A DNA stretch of 64,000 nt from Halosimplex pelagicum (GTDB lineage Archaea; Halobacteriota; Halobacteria; Halobacteriales; Haloarculaceae), in the NCBI RefSeq assembly GCF_013415905.1, contig NZ_CP058909.1, positions 930,001 through 994,000 of the forward strand. The letters run 5' to 3'. The notes beneath the pieces are model-generated. The model was not told the origin of the DNA and made no database searches. It saw only the letters and a list, made by a program, of their open reading frames with translations. A program made the position numbers and the translations under genes. This document shows, piece by piece, positions 1-7,002 of this stretch; the stretch's first letter is position 1, and every line of letters starts with the position of its first letter.

Positions 1-2
1 CG

Positions 3-542
3 GACTCGAAGACCCGCGACGACGAGTACGACATCCCCACGTCGTCGGCGTTCGTCGTCGACGATGACGGCCCGGCGCCGAAGACCTCCCAGGGCTCGTA
101 CGCGAAGATCGAGCTCGCCCGCCGCGACGCCGAGAGCGTCTCGGCGCTGCACGTCCGGACGGAAGACGGCACCTTCGAGGACTGGGCCGACAGCCCGGAC
201 TACACGGAGGGGTCGTGGCCGCCGTCGGGCGAGGACTACTACCTCCGCGTCAACAACGGCGGCTGGAGCCTGCTGTACCTCGACACCGAGAACCTGCTCG
301 AAGACGACGAGGACGACGAGTACGTCCTCGACTCGTTCGCGAACGCCGTCTATCTGGAGTGGTCCTACGGCCACGAGGGGATTCCACAGAACGTCCGCCG
401 GGCGGTCGCCTTCCGCGCGGCCTCGGACTTCGTCGAGGACGCGGCGATCCAGATCCCCGAGAACGCCCAGGTCTACAACGTCGAATCGCTCGCCGAGCAG
501 TTCGAGCGCAAGGCCGAGGACCTGCTGGAGGTCTACCAGTGA
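3..542 (+). CDS. Neck / head-tail connector-like protein, 5'-truncated
   Basis: The reading frame enters from the left edge and ends at TGA 540-542, giving 179 visible residues. The C-terminal 60 residues form a helical, acidic segment ending in EDLLEVYQ, as in gp6-type head-tail connector proteins. The position just before a head-closure-like and a tail-completion-like gene supports a neck role. A GTG start for the next gene overlaps its last codons. The assignment rests on position and general character, not on a diagnostic motif. Confidence 0.6.
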   Translation, partial: DSKTRDDEYDIPTSSAFVVDDDGPAPKTSQGSYAKIELARRDAESVSALHVRTEDGTFEDWADSPDYTEGSWPPSGEDYYLRVNNGGWSLLYLDTENLLEDDEDDEYVLDSFANAVYLEWSYGHEGIPQNVRRAVAFRAASDFVEDAAIQIPENAQVYNVESLAEQFERKAEDLLEVYQ

Positions 543-718
543 TCGTCGAGTTCGTCGCGCAGGTGGTGGGCGCTATCATCGGGGTCGCGATCTACCAGGC
601 GCTGGTGGTAGACTCGCCCAGTGGGGCCGGTGCGAACGTCGCCGAGACCCCCGACGAGGACCCACGCGACGGCGACCGCTTCGAATCGAGTGGCCACGAG
701 ACGCGGAGGTCCTGGTGA
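539..718 (+). CDS. Small single-span membrane protein, unknown function
   Basis: A 59-residue frame starts with GTG inside the stop region of the upstream gene (4-base GTGA overlap) and ends one base into the next ATG (TGATG). The N-terminus, FVAQVVGAIIGVAIYQALV, is one hydrophobic span; the rest is short and charged. The tight overlaps on both sides argue that it is translated by coupling within the neck operon. Nothing recognisable suggests its role. Small membrane proteins in this position occur in several haloarchaeal proviruses. Confidence 0.55.
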   Translation: MIVEFVAQVVGAIIGVAIYQALVVDSPSGAGANVAETPDEDPRDGDRFESSGHETRRSW

Positions 719-1137
719 TGGTCACGCTCGACGACGACTTCGAGGACAACCTCCGCGCGGCGGTCCTCGACGAGGTCGAGCAGACGGTCCGCGACGAGAT
801 CGGGCCCGAGCTCAAGCAGGCCGCCGAGGAGAACTGGAAGGCCTACGCGTCGCGCAACGGCTACGATATCGACCACGTCTGGGAGGACGCGACGCTGGCC
901 GTCGGGCGCGACGACGACAGCGTGACCGTCCGCATCGAGTGGCCCGAGCTGACGGCGCTGTTCGAGTGGGGGGTCGACCCACACACCATCGAAGGCAACC
1001 CGCTGTTGCACTTCTACTGGGACGCAAAGGACACCTGGATCACCACCGACGAGGTGAACTGGGGCTCGGAGACGGGCGGGATCCCCGAGTCGCGGGCGAT
1101 CCGTGACGCGCTCGACCAGCTGCGGGGGATGATGTAG
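718..1137 (+). CDS. HK97 gp10-like head-closure/minor tail protein
   Basis: This 139-residue protein has an N-terminal amphipathic helix rich in Asp and Glu (about 1-45), followed by a short alpha/beta domain with the segment VRIEWPELTALFEWGVDPHT. Size, the long first helix and position between a neck protein and a tail-completion-like protein fit the gp10 family of head-closure/tail-joining proteins. The ATG overlaps the preceding stop by one base; a GTG one codon upstream is an alternative start. Family assignment is by context. Confidence 0.6.
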   Translation: MVTLDDDFEDNLRAAVLDEVEQTVRDEIGPELKQAAEENWKAYASRNGYDIDHVWEDATLAVGRDDDSVTVRIEWPELTALFEWGVDPHTIEGNPLLHFYWDAKDTWITTDEVNWGSETGGIPESRAIRDALDQLRGMM

Positions 1138-1650
1138 ATGGCCGTCCAGGACGAGGTCGCGTGGGCGCTCGCCACCATCAAGAGCAACTGGCCCGGCGAC
1201 TGGCCGGCCGACGACGACGGCACCGATCGGCTCTACCGGGTCAACCGCGACGATCCGCTGATCCTCGAAACCGGTCGGGAGACGCTCGAAGTTGACCGCA
1301 CGAGGGCGTCGGCCCTCGGCGCGTCGCTGGGGTCGCGCGACCCGGAGGTCGCGGGCCCGGACAACCGCCGGCGCGTCACGACGACGGTCGACTGTCGGCT
1401 CAAGGGCCTCGACGACTCCCAGCACGGCCATATCACGTCGGCGAACCACGCCAAGCGCCTCGCGATCTACGCACACCGCGCCATCCAGCAGGAACTCTCC
1501 TACCCGGACGTCGACCCCGACGCCGAGGACATCGGCCGCGTGGCCTACCACACGGCGACGGTGTCCGAGCCGACCAGTCGCAGCCAGGAGTGGATGGACG
1601 AGTACTTCTGGACCTGGGCGATCGAACTCGTCGGCTACGAGTCGATCTGA
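1138..1650 (+). CDS. Tail-completion (terminator)-like protein
   Basis: A 170-residue protein that begins directly after the preceding stop. Its layout (N-terminal helix, a beta-rich middle with RRRVTTTVDCRLKG, and a final strand WTWAIELVGYESI) resembles tail terminator proteins, which cap the growing tail tube and sit one gene before the tube gene. That is exactly its position here. I see no catalytic motif. A 124-base gap follows it, the first break in this operon. Confidence 0.55.
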   Translation: MAVQDEVAWALATIKSNWPGDWPADDDGTDRLYRVNRDDPLILETGRETLEVDRTRASALGASLGSRDPEVAGPDNRRRVTTTVDCRLKGLDDSQHGHITSANHAKRLAIYAHRAIQQELSYPDVDPDAEDIGRVAYHTATVSEPTSRSQEWMDEYFWTWAIELVGYESI

Positions 1651-1774
1651 CCCAGACCGCAGTTTTTCAGTACGCCCCTGACGCGCCCGGTCGCCGCGGC
1701 CGGCGTCGAGGCGCACCACGCGGCGCTTTTCAGGAGTTCATCATGATGACCACAACGCATAGCGGAGGTATCGC

Positions 1775-2674
1775 ATGACGGGCGCCGGCTCGGCGCAAGT
1801 CGCCTACACCGTCGAGGACAGCTACGGTGCCGGCCCGCAGGCCGAACCGACATGGATCCAGCCGGGCATCGACGTGACCGTCGGCGACCTGACGGTCGAC
1901 CAGGCGCTCGAACGCTCCCGGCATCCGAACGACCCGACGCCGGCGGGCTCGCGGGAGGGCAACTGGGAAGGTGCGCAATCGCTCTCCTGGGTGCTCACGG
2001 ACGACCAGTTTCACGAGCTCGTCTTCGCCGATGGCGGGACGGCGCTCCCGTCGTCGGCGATGGAGGCGCCCAGCGCGACGTGGTACTTCGCGGTCGACAT
2101 GCCCGACGGGACGACCGAGACCCGCACCCCGACCGGCGCGACCGTCACCGACGCCACGGTCACCTACGAGCAGGGGAGTGACGTCCAGGTCGAGCTGACG
2201 ATCCTCTACGGGTTCGAACCGACCGATGTGACGACGCCCGCTGAGGCGGACATCCAGCAGCCGACGGACGACCAGGCGTTCACCTGGCACGGCGCGACGT
2301 TCACCGTCGACGGGACGAACCAGGCGCTCATGCAGTCGGCGTCGCTGTCGCTGTCGGGGCTGGCGCGGTTCCGCCGCGGGCAGTCACGCCACCCCTACGA
2401 CGCCGTCACGGGGGCCATCGAGCCGTCGCTCTCGACGGACGCCACGTTCACCGAGCGCGACCAGCTCGCACTCGCTGTCGACGACACGGCCGGCGATGCA
2501 CCGGTCGGGAAGGTCCCCGCAACGCTGTCGTTCGAGAACGGCCAGGGGGACACGATCGGCTACGACCTGACTGACTGCCAACCGACCTCCTGCAGCTGGT
2601 CGGACCTGGTCGCCGCCGACGCCGACCTCTCCGAACCGATCGACTACCACGTCGCAGACGTTGCCGTCGCCTGA
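1775..2674 (+). CDS. Major tail tube protein
   Basis: This 299-residue, beta-rich acidic protein has two similar halves of Ser/Thr-rich strands, as in long-tail tube proteins of siphoviruses, and sits between the tail-completion gene and the tail-assembly chaperone. The start is preceded by a strong ribosome-binding site GGAGGT (1764-1769) five bases from ATG, which is unusual in this largely leaderless genome and suits a protein made in many copies. A 12-codon mini-frame (ATGATG at 1743-1748) runs into the start and could couple translation. Identification is by context and fold character. Confidence 0.65.
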   Translation: MTGAGSAQVAYTVEDSYGAGPQAEPTWIQPGIDVTVGDLTVDQALERSRHPNDPTPAGSREGNWEGAQSLSWVLTDDQFHELVFADGGTALPSSAMEAPSATWYFAVDMPDGTTETRTPTGATVTDATVTYEQGSDVQVELTILYGFEPTDVTTPAEADIQQPTDDQAFTWHGATFTVDGTNQALMQSASLSLSGLARFRRGQSRHPYDAVTGAIEPSLSTDATFTERDQLALAVDDTAGDAPVGKVPATLSFENGQGDTIGYDLTDCQPTSCSWSDLVAADADLSEPIDYHVADVAVA

Positions 2675-2679
2675 TACCC

Positions 2680-3216
2680 ATGCTCGACACTGAGACCTAC
2701 ACACTGGACACCGCGATCGACGACCTCGACGAGCGCATCGACGACTACGACGAGGCGATCGAGGCCACCGACGAGGAGACCGACGAGTACCAGATGCTGC
2801 AGGACCGGCGGGACACACTGTCCTACCGGCGCAACGGCCTCATCTGGCAGCGTGACGAGGCGGGCTGGGGCGGCGACGCCGTCATCAAGATCGGCGCCCC
2901 GGCCGCCGGCGAGGAGGCGCTCATGGACCGCGAGGTCCCCGAGGCGGCTGGCGAGAAGGAGCGTCGGCTGTGGTACGTCGCGACCGCCACCGTCGAGGCG
3001 CCCCACGACACCGACAGCATCAGCGACGCCTTCGACGATGTCGCGAACTGCCACAGCGGCTACATCCGCTGGGCGGAGGCACAGGCCAACGGCCTCGGTG
3101 TCGCGGGAAACGCGACCACGTCCTCGACGTCATCGACGGCGACCGAGGACTCGGCGACGTCGACGGACGAACCCGCCTCGACTACCTCATCGTCGTCGGG
3201 CTCGCCCACGGAATGA
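2680..3216 (+). CDS. Tail-assembly chaperone, short (G-type) form
   Basis: The zero-frame product is 178 residues. It has an N-terminal acidic coiled coil (about 1-50), a central domain with IRWAEAQANGLGVAG near 128-142, and a Ser/Thr-rich low-complexity tail (about 145-178). It lies between tail tube and tape measure, the place of gpG-type chaperones in siphoviruses. The low-complexity tail corresponds to the stretch in which the real downstream domain is read in the other frame (see the fusion entry). Confidence 0.75.
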   Translation: MLDTETYTLDTAIDDLDERIDDYDEAIEATDEETDEYQMLQDRRDTLSYRRNGLIWQRDEAGWGGDAVIKIGAPAAGEEALMDREVPEAAGEKERRLWYVATATVEAPHDTDSISDAFDDVANCHSGYIRWAEAQANGLGVAGNATTSSTSSTATEDSATSTDEPASTTSSSSGSPTE

Positions 3217-3296
3217 GCTACGAGGCGGTGTTGGACTGCCCGACCGCGTACCTCGAACTGCTTGACGCCTACGCTGCCACCCGACTCCAACTATGA
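2680..3296 (+). CDS. Tail-assembly chaperone, -1 frameshifted (GT-type) fusion
   Basis: Ribosomes that slip back one base at 3105-3111 would continue in the frame that starts at 3111 and ends with TGA 3294-3296. This adds 61 residues after residue 144 and gives a 205-residue protein. The added part (for example LDYLIVVGLAHGMSY and AYLELLDAYAATRLQL) has normal haloarchaeal protein character, has no good start of its own, and overlaps the tape-measure ATG by four bases. In siphoviruses the T domain recruits tail tube protein to the tape measure. The frame geometry is seen directly; the slippage itself is inferred. Confidence 0.75.
3105..3111 (+). other. Slippery heptamer G GGA AAC for -1 frameshifting
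   Basis: The bases GGGAAAC are split by the zero frame as gcG GGA AAC, a perfect X XXY YYZ slippery site. It is the same type as the lambda G/T site (G GGA AAG). The overlap of the two frames begins well before it, and all downstream T-domain codons follow it. I did not find a decisive pseudoknot; the following 40 bases are GC-rich and could fold. Confidence 0.75.
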
Positions 3297-4624
3297 GCTT
3301 CGAGACAGAGGCAGAACTCTCGCTGGTCGTCCCCGAGTCGGAACTCCGGGGCGTCCGCAAGCAGATCGAGTCGGGCATCGGCGAGACGCCGGTCGGCATG
3401 ACCGACGGCGGGACGATGTCCGCCCAGGCCGCCGGCGGTGGCGGTCGCGCTCGCCAGCGCGCCCGGCGGGAGTACCGCTGGGCACGCGAGCGCACCGAGG
3501 CGGCGGCGGAGATGGTCACCTACCTCGAAGAGATCGAGGACAAGATCGGCGAGGGTGGCGGCGGTGGCGGCGGGATCGTCGACGATCTCATCGGGTCGGT
3601 CACCGAGACGGCGGGCGACGCCGCCATCGAGGCAGGGGACACGGTCGCGGAGATGGCGACAGACGCCGTCTCGACGGCCGTCGGCAACGCCGTCGCGGAC
3701 GCGGTCACCAACAACAGCCTCGGCGTCGACAAGCCGAGCTGGGTGCCCCTCGAAGTGGAGGATGTCAGCCCCATCCCGGTCGAACAGCCGACTGGGGGAG
3801 GGGACGAGAGAAATTTCCTTCCAGGCCCAGACGGCTCGTATCGGATCCCGGAACCGCCGTGGGTCCCGGACCTCGTGGACGATCTCGGGGGCAAGAAGGT
3901 CCGCATCGAGGAACCGCCGGGACCGATCGGCTACGAGCCGCTGCCCGGCCCAGTCGAGTTCGAGAAGCTTCCGGGCCCCGTTCGCTTCGAGAGTCTGCCC
4001 GGCCCGGTGCGGTTCGAGTCGCTTCCCGGGCCGGTGCGGATCGAATCGCCGGCCGAACCATATCCTGTTGAGGATGTTGGTCCGATTGAGGTTGATGTCT
4101 CGGTGTCAGCCACAGGAGATGGCAGTGGTGGCGGTACTGGTGGTTCTGGATCAACCAGCGACGATGGTGGTGACGGGGAGGGAGGTGGCAACGAGACTTG
4201 GCACGATACAATCGGCGATACGATCCGAGACTTTCCTGTGGTCGGCCCCATCGCCGCTGATGCTCAGGAGAATTTCGGTGAAATAGAGCCGACGCACGGA
4301 AGAGAAACCGTCGCGCCCCGCCGCCGGGGCGAAGATATCTACACAGAGCCATATTTCCCGGAGGGGTACGACACTGATTCGAACACTTCGTCAGGAGTTT
4401 CTGTCGGCGGTAGCGGCCCGGCTGTCGAACTGACTGTCGAAGCCACATCGAATGCCGACGTGACGGTTGATCCGCAGGGACTCCGCGACATCGAAAAGGC
4501 CATCGACGCCGTGCGTGAGGCGCATGAAGACAACATCGACGACCTGGAGGGTGAGATCGACGACCTGCGAGCCGACCTCGAAGACATCGAAAAGGAACTC
4601 GACGATATCGCGAGTGGGCGGTAG
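3293..4624 (+). CDS. Tail tape measure protein (short)
   Basis: This 443-residue protein follows the chaperone with an ATGA overlap. It has an N-terminal helical region, Gly-rich linkers (about 83-95 and 278-305), a hydrophobic Ala-rich segment (about 95-145), a run of LPGPV repeats (about 208-252), and a C-terminal heptad coiled coil (about 398-440). Helical, low-complexity and repetitive content in this position is typical of a tape measure. It is short for the family; at about 0.15 nm per residue it would set a tail of roughly 65 nm. From about 4,050 the base composition becomes noticeably less GC-rich, suggesting a mosaic junction inside the gene. Confidence 0.75.
   Translation: MSFETEAELSLVVPESELRGVRKQIESGIGETPVGMTDGGTMSAQAAGGGGRARQRARREYRWARERTEAAAEMVTYLEEIEDKIGEGGGGGGGIVDDLIGSVTETAGDAAIEAGDTVAEMATDAVSTAVGNAVADAVTNNSLGVDKPSWVPLEVEDVSPIPVEQPTGGGDERNFLPGPDGSYRIPEPPWVPDLVDDLGGKKVRIEEPPGPIGYEPLPGPVEFEKLPGPVRFESLPGPVRFESLPGPVRIESPAEPYPVEDVGPIEVDVSVSATGDGSGGGTGGSGSTSDDGGDGEGGGNETWHDTIGDTIRDFPVVGPIAADAQENFGEIEPTHGRETVAPRRRGEDIYTEPYFPEGYDTDSNTSSGVSVGGSGPAVELTVEATSNADVTVDPQGLRDIEKAIDAVREAHEDNIDDLEGEIDDLRADLEDIEKELDDIASGR
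3914..4048 (+). repeat. Tandem 27-bp units encoding LPGPVRFES-type 9-mers
   Basis: Four in-frame 27-base units start at 3941, 3968, 3995 and 4022 and encode LPGPVEFEK, LPGPVRFES (twice) and LPGPVRIES. A more diverged fifth unit (PPGPIGYEP) lies directly before them at 3914. Units differ mainly at synonymous positions, so the peptide rather than the DNA appears to be conserved. A Pro-Gly-rich 9-mer repeat would make an extended rod or linker inside the tape measure. Confidence 0.9.
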
Positions 4625-4629
4625 TCAGG

Positions 4630-4923
4630 TCACCCGCCACCCGTCAACAAACCTTGAATCATGGCTCCTAACCCCAGGATCATCACGGCGATCCCGTTCT
4701 TGGTGTGGTGGTGTCGGTAGATCTGGTAACCACAGTATGCGGAGAGTCCGCCGAACGCGAGTGGGACAACACTCACTGCGATAAATGCCGACACGATACC
4801 AATGACGGTGAATTCACGCTCGCCGAACAGGTCCAGCAGCGTATCTTCTCCCCCTTCGGTGTGCCCGTCTGCCCCGTCGCCGGCGACCTCGTCGTCTGCC
4901 GTGGTGTTGCTCATGTCCGACAT
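4630..4923 (-). CDS. Small two-span membrane protein (cargo gene)
   Basis: This 97-residue protein is read against the tail genes. After an acidic cytoplasmic N-terminus it has a hydrophobic span at about 45-65, a YRHHH turn, and a second span at the C-terminus (IAVMILGLGAMIQGLL). The layout resembles small DUF4190-like membrane proteins. The chosen ATG (4923-4921) has a TTTTAG box about 20 bases upstream, consistent with a leaderless message; a second ATG lies three codons in. Independent promoter, reverse strand and lower GC suggest a lysogenic cargo gene, perhaps acting at the host membrane. Its function is unknown. Confidence 0.7.
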   Translation of the reverse strand: MSDMSNTTADDEVAGDGADGHTEGGEDTLLDLFGEREFTVIGIVSAFIAVSVVPLAFGGLSAYCGYQIYRHHHTKNGIAVMILGLGAMIQGLLTGGG

Positions 4924-5058
4924 ATATCTGGCAACCAGCCTAAAACCACCGCCGCAGCACTTAAGCAAACACTCCGACCCGCAGAGCCTGCGCCTCAGGC
5001 GCATATCGTGCCCGTTGAGCAGGGTGATCACGCAGTCTGATCGGGGGGTGGGCAAACG

Positions 5059-5072
5059 TTTATACACGTGTA
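5059..5072 (+). promoter_or_regulatory. Promoter with overlapping palindromic operator of the toxin-antitoxin pair
   Basis: A TTTATA box (5059-5064) lies 27 bases before the antitoxin ATG at 5089, the spacing of a leaderless haloarchaeal promoter. A perfect 10-base palindrome TACACGTGTA (5063-5072) overlaps its downstream end. A bound protein there would block the transcription start, as expected for autoregulation by an antitoxin or toxin-antitoxin complex. Confidence 0.7.
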
Positions 5073-5088
5073 CACACTTGCTTTCACC

Positions 5089-5244
5089 ATGGCAACCAGC
5101 GACGAGCAGCCCGCCGAGAGTGAGATGCTTCCCGACGAGCGGGAGGCCATCGCCGAGCGTGCTGGCGACCTCGACGAACTCGACGACGACGAGTTCCTCA
5201 CCACGGACGAACTCGCCGAGAAACTCGGCTTCAGCCGCGAGTAG
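5089..5244 (+). CDS. Antitoxin of a RelE/ParE-type pair
   Basis: A 51-residue, very acidic protein starts at the ATG 27 bases after the TATA box. It is mostly helical, with a C-terminal segment FLTTDELAEKLGFSRE that resembles a short helix-turn-helix. Its stop is two bases before the GTG of the toxin. Small acidic partner, order and spacing are standard for type II systems. The short length suggests that DNA binding may need the toxin or a dimer. Confidence 0.75.
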   Translation: MATSDEQPAESEMLPDEREAIAERAGDLDELDDDEFLTTDELAEKLGFSRE

Positions 5245-5246
5245 GC

Positions 5247-5579
5247 GTGCCGCGATCGCCGTCGGAATATCGGATTCATCCTGCGGTGTACGACGACATC
5301 GAGCAGATCAAGGACCACAACCCAGATCACGCCGAGCGATGCTTCGATACCATCGACGACTGGGAGCGGAAGATCGGGTGGGGCCGGGTCCCGCAAAACC
5401 ACCTCACCTACCTAACCGGATCCAAGTCACACAACTTCTATCGTGAATGGGTCGGGCAGAGCGGATATCGGATTATCTACGACATCAGCGGTGATGTCAT
5501 GACGGTCGTCGCAGTCCGGCCCAAAGGCGACGATACGTACGACCTTGACGAGTTCCGCCGTCGGATGGACCAATTGTAG
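5247..5579 (+). CDS. RelE/ParE-superfamily toxin
   Basis: This 110-residue protein starts with GTG. It has the RelE/ParE pattern: N-terminal helices (PAVYDDIEQIKDHNPDHA), a beta sheet with GYRIIYDISGDVMTVVAVRP near 75-95, and a final basic helix. Family members cleave ribosome-bound mRNA (RelE) or inhibit gyrase (ParE); which applies cannot be told from sequence. With its antitoxin it probably stabilises the provirus or protects lysogens. A strong hairpin terminator follows. Confidence 0.82.
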   Translation: MPRSPSEYRIHPAVYDDIEQIKDHNPDHAERCFDTIDDWERKIGWGRVPQNHLTYLTGSKSHNFYREWVGQSGYRIIYDISGDVMTVVAVRPKGDDTYDLDEFRRRMDQL

Positions 5580-5609
5580 CCCACTTCGAGTTTGCAAAAC
5601 CTCCAGCCT

Positions 5610-5636
5610 ATTCCTAACCCCTATGGGGTTAGGAAT
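5610..5636. terminator. Perfect 12-bp hairpin between converging genes
   Basis: Bases 5610-5621 and 5625-5636 form a perfect 12-bp stem with a 3-base TAT loop. Outside it, CTCCAGCCTA (5601-5610) and a 9-of-10 inverted copy (TAGGTTGGAG, near 5653-5662) could extend the structure. It lies between the toxin gene and the leftward gene ending at 5672, so a bidirectional terminator is the simplest reading. Being palindromic, it could also bind a protein. Confidence 0.65.
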
Positions 5637-5671
5637 GGGACGGAGAGATTGGTAGGTTGGAGTCGTGCGCG

Positions 5672-5971
5672 CTATTCGTCGCTGCTACCCAGGTGATACG
5701 TCTCCCGGGCCTTGCCGGACGGGATGTCTGGAAGTGGCCCACCCCACGGCTCACAGCCGGCGATGGGCGCGATGCGCGTTTCGAGGATCCGGTACGCGAG
5801 GTTCAACGCCATGCGCGCATCACGAATCTGCTCGGGCGTCGGGTCGCCGCCCTGGTACATGGTGTTCATCAGGATGTCGTACAGCGCTTCTTCCACACCG
5901 AACCGCGCCTCGTCCAGCTCACTCGCCGCAGACTTGCGGCCAACCTCGCGCCAGAGTTCGGCGTCGTCCAT
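5672..5971 (-). CDS. Hypothetical protein, last gene of a leftward cargo operon
   Basis: The 99-residue frame is started at MDDAELW (5971-5969), one base past the upstream stop and behind a GGTGA motif; a further ATG at 6001 would overlap the upstream gene more deeply. It is helical in its first 70 residues (FGVEEALYDILMNTMYQGG, ARMALNLAYRILETRI) and ends in a Pro/Gly-rich tail. I do not recognise the family. Being downstream of a Tat-exported protein, it may act with it. Confidence 0.65.
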   Translation of the reverse strand: MDDAELWREVGRKSAASELDEARFGVEEALYDILMNTMYQGGDPTPEQIRDARMALNLAYRILETRIAPIAGCEPWGGPLPDIPSGKARETYHLGSSDE

Positions 5972-5972
5972 G

Positions 5973-6440
5973 CTACGGTTCACCCTGTTCGACTGCCTCA
6001 ACTACCACTTCTGCAGCGTCGCGACCGTCGGGCAGGACGTGGTGCTCATGGATAGAGTGCACACTCAACAACTGGTCGACTGCCGCGCCGCGGGATGTCT
6101 CCGGCCAGTCGTTCAGGTCACGGTACACCGACGCGAGGACCCACCGCGGCACCGTCACATCTACCTCGGTGTATCCAGCCCTGGGATCGGGGACTGGCCC
6201 CGACTTGGGAACGACCTCTTCGGGGAAGTAGTTGTTCGCGAGCCGGCGCTGTCTCGGCGCCGGCTCGTCGAGCCGCGGCACATCGTCGAAGGCCGCGCGG
6301 ATCTCTTCGGGCGTCGTCGGGATCGTGGCAACCGACTCGGTCGGTTCGGACTCACCACCTGCGGCCAGCCCGCCGCCGGCGACGGCCACCGCGGACTGGA
6401 GGAACGCACGCCGGTCGATCGAGAGCGGTGTTTCGTTCAT
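5973..6440 (-). CDS. Tat-exported protein of unknown function
   Basis: This 155-residue protein begins with a clear twin-arginine signal: DRRAFLQSA at about 9-17, a hydrophobic Ala/Gly-rich core, and a likely cleavage or end of signal near residue 30. There is no lipobox Cys. The mature part contains PRQRRLANNYFPEEVVP and VPRWVLASVYRDLNDWP, perhaps a small alpha/beta domain. A virus gene for a folded exported protein suggests action at the cell surface, for example exclusion of other viruses, but that is inference. It is third in a leftward four-gene operon. Confidence 0.75.
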   Translation of the reverse strand: MNETPLSIDRRAFLQSAVAVAGGGLAAGGESEPTESVATIPTTPEEIRAAFDDVPRLDEPAPRQRRLANNYFPEEVVPKSGPVPDPRAGYTEVDVTVPRWVLASVYRDLNDWPETSRGAAVDQLLSVHSIHEHHVLPDGRDAAEVVVEAVEQGEP

Positions 6441-6443
6441 GGC

Positions 6444-6794
6444 CTACGCCTCCCGCCCCTCTTCCGGGGCCGAGAACGTTGTCACCTGGGGCGCCCGAAT
6501 CGTCAGCCGCGATTCCTGCGTCGCGGCGTCGGCAGTCACGGCGAGCCGGGCGTTCATGACTACCTCGGTCGCGCCGAGGGTCGGCGTCAGCACGTCGAGA
6601 TCGCTACAGCTACGACACGACAGCTGGGCGACGCTCCACCGGCGCATATCCGACATCCGGTAGGCGTACACGATGATACGATCACCTTCGCGGACCGTCC
6701 GCCGGCACGACCCGCAACAGGCCTTCCCGCCGGCGCCGACGGCGTGCCCCTCAAACACTTGCTCGGGTGCGGCGTCGACTATCTCGCCGCTCAT
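6444..6794 (-). CDS. Hypothetical zinc-binding protein
   Basis: A 116-residue protein started at MSGEIVDAAP, overlapping the upstream stop by four bases (ATGA). It has a treble-clef-like pair of Cys motifs, CCGSC near 31-35 and CRSC near 68-71, with a basic strand (GDRIIVYAYRM) between them, followed by a beta-rich C-terminus. The arrangement suggests one structural zinc site. Neighbours are a small zinc ribbon and a Tat-exported protein. Function unknown. Confidence 0.7.
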   Translation of the reverse strand: MSGEIVDAAPEQVFEGHAVGAGGKACCGSCRRTVREGDRIIVYAYRMSDMRRWSVAQLSCRSCSDLDVLTPTLGATEVVMNARLAVTADAATQESRLTIRAPQVTTFSAPEEGREA

Positions 6795-6931
6795 AGCTGC
6801 GCCCCGCAACCCCGGCAGATTTCGAACCGCTCGTCGGTGTGGACGCGACCACACTCGGCGCAGCGGAGTTGGACGCTCGATGCAACGGTCGTGCCTGAAA
6901 TCTTATCAGGCGTGGTTTCGTACGTCGACAT
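6791..6931 (-). CDS. Small zinc-ribbon protein, first gene of leftward operon
   Basis: A 46-residue protein started at MSTYETTPD. Its C-terminal half is one zinc ribbon: CAEC and CRGC separated by 14 residues. The ATGA overlap to the next gene indicates co-translation. Small zinc ribbons of this kind are common in haloarchaea and may bind nucleic acid or protein. The promoter lies in the repeat-bearing control region between 6,932 and 7,107. Confidence 0.7.
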   Translation of the reverse strand: MSTYETTPDKISGTTVASSVQLRCAECGRVHTDERFEICRGCGAQL

Positions 6932-7002
6932 GGGTTTCGGTGCAAGAAGCCCGGGTTCGGTGTTCCAAGCACCGTGCCACTTTCTGTGGCGTCCCGCGCT
7001 CC

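Noticed and set aside
3914-4048. Short tandem repeats considered as a CRISPR-like array
   Set aside because: The 27-base units are contiguous, have no spacers, stay in frame and differ at synonymous sites, so they are coding repeats. No CRISPR array or cas gene was seen anywhere in the window.
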